From assembly GCA_902764145.1 (NCBI GenBank), contig CACWUS010000004.1, positions 24,753 to 88,752 of the forward strand: a DNA stretch of 64,000 nucleotides, written 5' to 3'. Position 1 is the stretch's first letter. Each line of letters starts with the position of its first letter. Positions 56,232 through 64,000 of this stretch are shown here, piece after piece. The translations under genes were made by a program, and so were the position numbers. The stretch comes from an uncultured Erysipelotrichaceae bacterium (GTDB lineage Bacteria > Bacillota_I > Bacilli_A > RF39 > UBA660). The notes below the pieces were generated by a model, which worked only from the letters and a program-made list of their open reading frames with translations, was not told where the DNA came from and searched no databases.

Positions 56232-56238
56232 GCTCCAT
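56232..56238. repeat. Attachment core C (GCTCCAT)
   Basis: Junction of elements 2 and 3. To the left is CTTAAC (element 2 right end), to the right ATGTAAAAATCGTCG (element 3 left end, like core A). Confidence 0.85.
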
Positions 56239-56276
56239 ATGTAAAAATCGTCGGAACAACCGATGTTGAGATAAAG

Positions 56277-56303
56277 CTTAATTCGAAAGAATTAAGTTTT
56301 TTT
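56277..56303 (+). terminator. Element-borne terminator (element 3)
   Basis: CTTAATTC-GAAA-GAATTAAG then seven T; differs from the element 1 hairpin by one compensated base pair. Confidence 0.85.
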
Positions 56304-56327
56304 GTGTTTAAGAAAGGTTGTGATGAT

Positions 56328-56609
56328 ATGTTAAATATTATTAAAGAAAAACTTGATTTAAGCCCAGAACTCGCGAAAAAGATTGATTGGGCTAAGAATT
56401 ATACTTCTACTTCAATAACTCTTGAGAAAGGCCATTTAATTAGATTAGAACCTAGTAATCTTGCTTATGTAGAACCACATAAAGTTATTATTAATGATTA
56501 TACTTTCTTGTTCTTTAATGGAGTTGATACTTTCTATGTTAATACTCTAAATGATAAACACAATTTATCTGAACTAGAAAAATACTTTAAACTAGCTAAA
56601 TGTTCTTAA
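56328..56609 (+). CDS. Small element protein, element 3
   Basis: 93 residues, MLNIIKEKLDLSPELAKKIDW to HNLSELEKYFKLAKCS, close homologue of the product at 47243-47524 (about 85-90% identical). The ATG at 56328 is the first possible start; AAAGG lies upstream. See element 1 for discussion of role. Confidence 0.78.
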   Translation: MLNIIKEKLDLSPELAKKIDWAKNYTSTSITLEKGHLIRLEPSNLAYVEPHKVIINDYTFLFFNGVDTFYVNTLNDKHNLSELEKYFKLAKCS

Positions 56610-56630
56610 TACTGTTCCCTCAATAAGGAA

Positions 56631-56660
56631 TTGACAAAATTATAAAAAGTGATATTATAA
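56631..56660 (+). promoter_or_regulatory. Promoter of the leader/recombinase transcript, element 3
   Basis: TTGACA (56631-56636) then AAAAAGTGATATTATAAATAACC, matching element 1. Confidence 0.7.
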
Positions 56661-56702
56661 ATAACCAATGAAAGAGGTAACTCTAGAAATGGAGGTACAT
56701 CT

Positions 56703-58720
<2,018 letters not shown>

Positions 58721-58769
58721 ATGACCATGATATGGGATATACTAACCCACACTAAAAAGGAGGAATTAT

Positions 58770-60215
58770 ATGGCTGAATTACCTTATTCATTTCATCTTG
58801 GAAGTAATAAAAACAGAAAAGCATCAGCAAGAAGTAATGCTAGAAATAATGTTAGTGGTTCTTCTTCTCTTGCAAATAATGGAATACAAAATTATCAACA
58901 ATTATCAAAAGTAAATAATCATGATTTTAGAAAATATGAAAATGATAATGAATATATTTATCAATTAAAAGGAACTAATGATATTGTTTATGATGTTAAA
59001 GAATTTTATAAAACTGAATTTGAAGAAGCAAGACTTGAATACAATAATAAACAATCTAGACCCAGTAGAAGAATTGATGATTATTTTGAATATGTTAATA
59101 AAGATGAAAAAAGAGATCTTGCTTGTGAGATTATAATTGAACTTGGAAATAAAGATTATTGGGATTCAAAAGATTTTGAATTTAAACGAGAAATGGTTAG
59201 TGTATATGAAGAACATTTACACGATTTAGAAAGACTTGTTCCAGAGTTTAAAATAACAAATGCAGTTGTACATTTAGATGAAACATCTCCTCATATGCAT
59301 ATAGTTGGAGTTCCTGTTAAAGATGGTTGTAAAACTGGTTTATCAAAACAAGTAAATAAATCATCAGTATTTACTAAAGAAAGACTTGAACATATACAAA
59401 ATGTTATGAGAGAAAAATGTATTGATACTTTTAATAAATATTTTGAAAAAGAAAATGCTACTCTTAAAACTAAAGAAAGAGGAAGAAATAAAGATATTCA
59501 TGTTAAGGATATGGTTAATTATCAAGAACTAAAAAAAGAACTTGAAATTAATAAAAGAAGTATTGATAAAAACAATGATAAGATAAAATCGATAAACAAC
59601 TCTTCAAAAGAGTTGAAAGATTTATTATCTGGTTTAGAAGAATCTAGACTTGGTGGTTATAAACTTAATAATTCTAGACTTGGTGGTTATAAACTTAATA
59701 ATAAGCAAAAAGAAAGATTACAAGATTTAATTAAAGATGTTGAATCTATAACCGATTATTTTGATAACTATAAAAATATAATTAATAATATATCTTCAAT
59801 TAATGATAATTTAAAATATCAAAAAGATAGAAATAATAAAGTTGAAAATGATAACAATAAACTTATTAAAGAAAATCAAAAACTAAAAATGAAAAATACT
59901 GAATTAAAAGAAGATAGAGATTTTGTTCATGCAGTTATGGACAAAAGATTAGATGAAAGAAAAGATTTTATAACTTATCTATGTAAAAATGCTAATAGCA
60001 AGGATCCAACTACTTCCAGATTTTTTAAACAAGTTGTTAATGATATGAATAGCAAAAACTTAATAACTGATAAAGAACATAGAGTTATATTAAATCCACC
60101 TAGAACAATTAATAAATCAGAAATAAATAAAGCACTTAGTTCTATTAATAGAGAAATGGATGAAGCTGCTGAAGAATTTTATAAGACAAACAAAAAGGAC
60201 GACTATTATTTATAA
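58770..60215 (+). CDS. MobV-family relaxase (Mob/Pre)
   Basis: Nicks oriT and starts DNA transfer with the help of a conjugative system supplied by another element. The N-terminal domain has the metal site VVHLDETSPHMHIVG (HxDExxPHxH), and the start contains the Tyr/Arg-rich segment of the family. A long coiled coil spans about 255-410. One 10-residue unit (SRLGGYKLNN) is duplicated within it. 481 aa. AGGAGG precedes the ATG. Equivalent to TnpZ of Tn4451. Confidence 0.93.
   Translation: MAELPYSFHLGSNKNRKASARSNARNNVSGSSSLANNGIQNYQQLSKVNNHDFRKYENDNEYIYQLKGTNDIVYDVKEFYKTEFEEARLEYNNKQSRPSRRIDDYFEYVNKDEKRDLACEIIIELGNKDYWDSKDFEFKREMVSVYEEHLHDLERLVPEFKITNAVVHLDETSPHMHIVGVPVKDGCKTGLSKQVNKSSVFTKERLEHIQNVMREKCIDTFNKYFEKENATLKTKERGRNKDIHVKDMVNYQELKKELEINKRSIDKNNDKIKSINNSSKELKDLLSGLEESRLGGYKLNNSRLGGYKLNNKQKERLQDLIKDVESITDYFDNYKNIINNISSINDNLKYQKDRNNKVENDNNKLIKENQKLKMKNTELKEDRDFVHAVMDKRLDERKDFITYLCKNANSKDPTTSRFFKQVVNDMNSKNLITDKEHRVILNPPRTINKSEINKALSSINREMDEAAEEFYKTNKKDDYYL
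59643..59702 (+). repeat. Perfect 30-bp tandem duplication inside the relaxase gene
   Basis: Two exact copies (59643-59672, 59673-59702) encode SRLGGYKLNN twice in the coiled-coil region. Frame kept. The absence of differences suggests a recent event. Confidence 0.9.
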
Positions 60216-60226
60216 GTCGTTCTTTT
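60194..60226. terminator. Bidirectional intrinsic terminator
   Basis: AAAGGACGACT pairs with AGTCGTTCTTT (one G-T) between the convergent relaxase and APH genes; both stop codons lie inside. Confidence 0.7.
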
Positions 60227-62107
60227 AATGTTTTCTTTAAGTTTTTGAACTTTATTGATAACTTCTTCAAGTCGATCTGAATTTCTTGTATTCTTATAGT
60301 TATCTAATAATTCTAGAATACTATAAAATTCAATTCTTTCTCTAATGTTTGGAATTTCATTTAATTCTGGATAATTATCCAAAAACATATCAATTAAATC
60401 AGAATAATCAGATTCAACTGTAAGCATATCGGTTTGAGCGCTTGCCCATAAATATGGTTCACTATCATATCTAGAGAAAAGTCTGAAATCATAATCAATT
60501 GGTGCTACTTTACTTCTTTCAAAATCAAGCAAACGAACATTTTCACCATCATAGATGAAATTATCGAAATGTAAATCACCATGTATTAATCCAAATCTAT
60601 TTTCTTTAAAATATTCAGAACATATACTAGTTAAGTCATTAAATAAAGAATCATCTAAATTGCATTTTTCCTTTAATACTAATAATTCAGCAATTAACTG
60701 TCCTTCAAAGTCATATGGTTCTTCTTTTCTTAAATGAAATGGTCTAATAATATTAATAATTTGTTTAACAACACCTATTTTTTCATCATTAGATAATTTA
60801 GGCCATATTTCATATAATGTTTTTCCATTTACTTTTTCTATAACTTCATAATAATAAGGAACTATGTTTTTTGTTGTATCACTTAAAAATAGTTTTGGTA
60901 TCCCATTATTATCAGAATTTTCTTTATAAAAATTTATTTCATTAACAAATCTACTTTCATTACTATTATCAGTACAAATTCTTAATATATAATTATCTAC
61001 TAAATAAATAGTATTAGTAAAACCTGCTGTTATTAATTTAAAACCTTTACCTTTCAAAATTTCATTACTATCAATAATTTTTTTAACACTTTCATCATAA
61101 TTTTTTTCTTCTTTGATTGATAAAGTATAAATAATATCATATAATCTTCCAATTAATTCTAAATATCTATTAATCTCATCAATTGTTTTAATTACTTCGT
61201 TTTCTGCAAGTTTTATTTCTTCTTCATCATTTGAAACAATCCCTAAACTTCTTTCAAGATTATATTTTAGCCATCCAAATCTTCCGACAAGATTGCCACA
61301 CATTACATCATACCAGTCTTTATTTTCAATACTTCTATATTTTGAATATTCTTTGAATACTGCAATAAATTTTTCTTCATCAAAGGTATTACTTAAAAAT
61401 CCGGACCAACATAATGCATCTTCTACAAGTTCTCTTTCAGGATTTGCAACACCAGCACATTCCCAATCTATTATAATTGGTTCATCATTTTTCCACATTA
61501 CATTTTTTGGATCCATATCAGAATGACATATTGTTTGTGTTATATTTGAACTATTAAATCTTTCATTAGCTCTTTTTAATAATGAATTATATTTTTTATA
61601 ATTTTTTAAATATAATTCTTTATATGACATTTTATCAAAGTTTGGATTATTTATATAGTTTTCCCAATCATATAATCTTTTGTATTCTACAATATTTGGT
61701 TCTAAACCTATGTCTTTATAATTCAAAGAATGAATATGTGCTAAAACATTTCCAATTTTTTTACAATGTTCAACAGTTATTTCATCATCTTTTAATGTTT
61801 TTCCATCAACATAATCAAAAATCATATAGTACATATCATCCATTTTTTTTAAATAATCTCCATCAATATCTAATGCACTAGAAACTGGGATTCCATTTGC
61901 TTTTGCTAGATTTGATACTTTTTCAGATGTTACAAAATTATTATATGCTGTCTCACGTGACATTACTTCAGGATTTAAAACCTTAACACAATAAACACCT
62001 TTATCAGTTTCAACCCTAAACATTTTATGCATTAATCCACCAGTTATTTTTGATATGCTAATTACATGTCCAAAATTATATTTTTCACAAAACTTTTCTA
62101 TATTCAT
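60206..62107 (-). CDS. Double aminoglycoside-phosphotransferase-like protein
   Basis: Two complete APH-type kinase domains in one chain. Domain 1 (about 1-300): ISKITGGLMHKMFRV start, YCVKVLN Lys, catalytic ICHSDMDPKNVMW, and metal Asp in IIDWECAGV. Domain 2 (about 340-630): LITAGFTNTIYLV, catalytic LIHGDLHFDNFIYD and LLDFERSKVAPIDYD. Phosphorylates an antibiotic or other small molecule, by family; the substrate cannot be told. The start is set at 62107 (GGTGA 6 bp upstream; ATG at 62110 also possible), overlapping the GNAT gene by 23 bp. I know of no standard resistance enzyme with this exact layout. Confidence 0.85.
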   Translation of the reverse strand: MNIEKFCEKYNFGHVISISKITGGLMHKMFRVETDKGVYCVKVLNPEVMSRETAYNNFVTSEKVSNLAKANGIPVSSALDIDGDYLKKMDDMYYMIFDYVDGKTLKDDEITVEHCKKIGNVLAHIHSLNYKDIGLEPNIVEYKRLYDWENYINNPNFDKMSYKELYLKNYKKYNSLLKRANERFNSSNITQTICHSDMDPKNVMWKNDEPIIIDWECAGVANPERELVEDALCWSGFLSNTFDEEKFIAVFKEYSKYRSIENKDWYDVMCGNLVGRFGWLKYNLERSLGIVSNDEEEIKLAENEVIKTIDEINRYLELIGRLYDIIYTLSIKEEKNYDESVKKIIDSNEILKGKGFKLITAGFTNTIYLVDNYILRICTDNSNESRFVNEINFYKENSDNNGIPKLFLSDTTKNIVPYYYEVIEKVNGKTLYEIWPKLSNDEKIGVVKQIINIIRPFHLRKEEPYDFEGQLIAELLVLKEKCNLDDSLFNDLTSICSEYFKENRFGLIHGDLHFDNFIYDGENVRLLDFERSKVAPIDYDFRLFSRYDSEPYLWASAQTDMLTVESDYSDLIDMFLDNYPELNEIPNIRERIEFYSILELLDNYKNTRNSDRLEEVINKVQKLKENIKRTTYK

Positions 62108-62879
62108 CATTTTCACCAACTATCTTTAATTTATCATTCTCAAAAGTATATTTATAATAATGTACTTGTCCCTTATCATTAATACCAATTATCGGTCCTT
62201 TTTCATCCCATACTTTATAGTTAAATGGTTCTTCATATTTTGATTTTAAAAATTCATAAGCTTGAACATATAAAGGATTATACATTTCACTTACTTCTAT
62301 ATCACTTACATTTGTTAACTTTGAGTGATTAGTTAATTTTTTTATAATTTGCCAACCTAAATACTTCTTTTCCATTTCATATGGGTCAAATCCCATATCA
62401 AGATAAACTTTAACAGCTAACCAAGTATGTGTTTGAGTATGTAGTAAAGTTTTTTTGTGTCCTAACATTGCCATTTGCTTCAATGTTTCCGATATTAATG
62501 GTTTTGATAAGTGTTTTCCTTGATATTCTTTTTTTACTGATACCCAATGAACATTACCCGTAATATCATTAATAGGTTCTTCTAAATAAAATGCTGTAGA
62601 TGTAGCAACTTTTTCTCCTTGTTCGTTTTCTATAAATAAGCATAATCTTTTAAGTTCTTCATAATGCTCCCCATAATAATGATTAAAAGCTTCAATACCT
62701 TCCTCATATGATAAAAATTCACCACTAGACATTTCTATTTCAACCCAGTCTTTTTCATCACCATCATTAAAGAAAACAAATCTATAACCATCTGGAAGTT
62801 TATAATCAGGAATATTACTTAAATCATTATTTACTAAGTATAAATCTACATATTTTAAAGTTCTTTCAATTGAATTCAT
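62085..62879 (-). CDS. GNAT-family N-acetyltransferase
   Basis: 264 residues. The GNAT core lies at about 75-170: FIENEQGEKVATSTAFYL, then NVHWVSVKKEYQGKHLSKPLISETLKQM (acetyl-CoA loop V-x-x-x-x-Q-G-K-x-L) and YLDMGFDPYE. A C-terminal domain of about 90 residues follows. Transfers an acetyl group to a small molecule. GGGAGG precedes the ATG. It is translated together with the double APH protein, suggesting two enzymes acting on the same or related drugs or metabolites. It ends with TGA, rare in this window. Confidence 0.85.
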   Translation of the reverse strand: MNSIERTLKYVDLYLVNNDLSNIPDYKLPDGYRFVFFNDGDEKDWVEIEMSSGEFLSYEEGIEAFNHYYGEHYEELKRLCLFIENEQGEKVATSTAFYLEEPINDITGNVHWVSVKKEYQGKHLSKPLISETLKQMAMLGHKKTLLHTQTHTWLAVKVYLDMGFDPYEMEKKYLGWQIIKKLTNHSKLTNVSDIEVSEMYNPLYVQAYEFLKSKYEEPFNYKVWDEKGPIIGINDKGQVHYYKYTFENDKLKIVGENDEYRKVL

Positions 62880-62976
62880 ATTTACCTCCCAAACTAATCT
62901 ATAAATATTATATCATGATTTTTTAGAATTTCTTTAAATGCGTAGATATTTTATAAAACTTATGCTATAATAAGTA

Positions 62977-63046
62977 TGTAATTAAGATTTATCTCAGTTA
63001 CATTTGTTGGTAATTGTTTCTCAAACGAGATACACAATTGCTCCAT
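62977..63046. repeat. Right end of element 3 with core D
   Basis: Nearly identical to 51535-51603. After the core, TATGTATTGAAAGTCGCC is the original chromosomal flank of the tRNA. Confidence 0.85.
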
Positions 63047-63055
63047 TATGTATTG

Positions 63056-63079
63056 AAAGTCGCCACAAGCGATTTTTTT
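63056..63079 (+). terminator. Displaced native terminator of tRNA-Gly
   Basis: TCGC-CACAA-GCGA followed by seven T, a few bases after core D. Before the insertions this would have lain about 10 bp after the tRNA; it is now 15.9 kb away. Confidence 0.65.
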
Positions 63080-63148
63080 GTTGGTTGATTTTTAATATAT
63101 AATTAAAATAAGTCAAATTTATTAATTGTTTGACTTTGTACTTCATTA

Positions 63149-63928
63149 TTATTCAAATTTAACTGTTATACTTCCATTTCCAAGATTATTCAAATTATCA
63201 ATGTGTCCTATTTTAGTATAATGGTAATTTGTATCAAATGATTTATAAAATATTACAAGGCAATTATCACCATATAGCATTACATCGCCTTTTTCAATAT
63301 GCTTAGGATTATATGAATTTGTAAATAAAGAATTATCCATATAAGCATATTTTTCATTACCATTTAACTCATTCATTGTAAGTTCCAATGGTAATAAATT
63401 AACAAGTTCTTCAGTTGTTTTATTGCTATCTAAATTTAACTTATATGATTTACCATTAATAATTGCATTAATACTAGACACCTTTATTTCACTCTCCTTA
63501 GTTTTATATTTATTGATATTATCTTTAACAATGTTATATGGAATCATATATCCTTTTCTATAATGACCTAATAATGTAAATTTTCCAGAAATATTTATTC
63601 CTGCTATTTTCATATTTTCAGTCAATGCAACTCCACCACTATTTCCTTGTTTCATATAAGCATTGTGTTCTAACACTTTATCATTTCTTACATCTTTTAA
63701 TTTTGATTTTATATATCCATATGTTATTTGATATCTACTTCCTTCAGGATGACCAATAACCATAATTTTATCATTAATTGATAGTTCTTTACTTTCAAAA
63801 TTTAATACAGTAAGATCTCCATCATACTTAAAACTTAAAATTGCTAAATCATCTGTTTCACTTATATATTCAACTTTACCATCTAATAACGATTCATAAT
63901 AATTCGTATACTGGGTATGTAGTAATTT
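63149..63928 (-). pseudogene. Broken trypsin-like serine protease gene
   Basis: The frame is open from 63928 but has no start codon before 63763. It contains the catalytic Asp strand (SETDDLAILSF), VIGHPEGSRYQI, and the Ser in YMKQGNSGGVAL, but the His region is missing; a different frame upstream reads FVENNKNYY, as in such proteases just before their His. A start at 63763 would give only half the fold, without His or Asp. The C-terminal ~90 residues (INAIINGKSYKLNL...) form a separate beta-rich domain. Likely decayed by a deletion or frameshift; sequence error cannot be excluded. Confidence 0.65.
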
Positions 63929-64000
63929 TTATTATTTTCTACAAAACTTATTATACTTCTTTAATGATATAATAAGTATCGCACTGTGGATTTGTATCTG

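Larger units (their letters stand above)
51597..56238 (+). mobile_element. Integrative element 2 (different recombinase; TnpV; DUF4145/phosphoesterase cargo)
   Basis: About 4.64 kb between cores at 51597 and 56232. Left end TTGAAGACAACTTACGG and right end TTCGTAAGCTGTTGCTTAACC differ from those of elements 1 and 3, matching its different recombinase, yet it uses the same 7-bp core. Order: terminator, 94-aa protein, repeats, recombinase, TnpV, structured region, then minus-strand DUF4145 and phosphoesterase genes. No relaxase. Confidence 0.85.

Overview
The window is very AT-rich and has a Gram-positive gene set: LysM/M23 and GH73 wall hydrolases, a CHAP amidase, lipoproteins with short lipoboxes, strong AGGAGG ribosome binding sites, dnaB next to rplI, rlmH, and two small proteins of sporulation-associated families (GerQ-like and Cse60-like). 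This suggests an uncultured, low-GC, probably gut-dwelling member of the Bacillota (RF39/RFN20-like Bacilli or a neighbouring lineage). The lineage is inferred; no 16S gene is present.

Layout. (1) 1-12.1 kb: mostly minus-strand surface and secreted proteins. They include a zinc-ribbon membrane protein, a CHAP amidase with a lipoprotein, an LXG-like protein paired with an unknown partner, two proteins that share one N-terminal membrane module fused to different exported enzymes (glucosaminidase and esterase), an MscS channel and a trypsin-like protease. (2) 12.5-28.9 kb: a defence island. It holds an HTH/SSB-like pair (the SSB frame has an in-frame TGA), a 907-aa membrane protein with a small membrane partner, a complete type I restriction-modification operon hsdM-hsdS-hsdR with a 12-bp x4 tandem repeat in hsdS, a broken DUF2075 gene, a DUF4238 protein, a PrrC/RloC-like ATPase, an AbiTii protein and a HEPN-like protein. 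It ends at a noncoding 272-bp segment bounded by perfect 26-bp inverted repeats. (3) 28.9-47.1 kb: ordinary chromosome. It carries a nucleotidase, a kinase-like protein, an ABC exporter, PduL, GerQ, LemA-like, phospholipase C-like, Ung, an AGCS transporter, RlmH, an M23 peptidase, DnaB, L9, Cse60, YihY/BrkB, and a dual-sensor GGDEF protein, ending with tRNA-Gly(TCC).

(4) 47.1-63.0 kb: three integrative elements in tandem, all sharing the 7-bp core GCTCCAT at the 3' end of tRNA-Gly. Each has, in order, a replacement terminator just inside its left end, a related small protein of about 94 aa, and a large serine recombinase of the TnpX type. Elements 1 and 3 have nearly the same recombinase, left end and right end but different cargo. 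Element 2, between them, has a different recombinase plus TnpV. Cargo: element 1, HEPN-like protein plus Nudix hydrolase; element 2, DUF4145 protein plus metallophosphoesterase; element 3, MobV relaxase with a probable oriT, then a double aminoglycoside-phosphotransferase-like protein and a GNAT acetyltransferase. Elements 1 and 3 have a 25-29 codon leader peptide that overlaps an intrinsic terminator just before the recombinase, which looks like transcription attenuation. (5) 63.05 kb to the end: the displaced native tRNA terminator and a broken trypsin-like protease gene.

The strongest candidates for something new are the recombinase leader/attenuator, the tandem array in which each element brings its own tRNA terminator, the unclassified 907-aa membrane protein in the defence island, the small two-gene cargo modules, and the 26-bp inverted-repeat segment.
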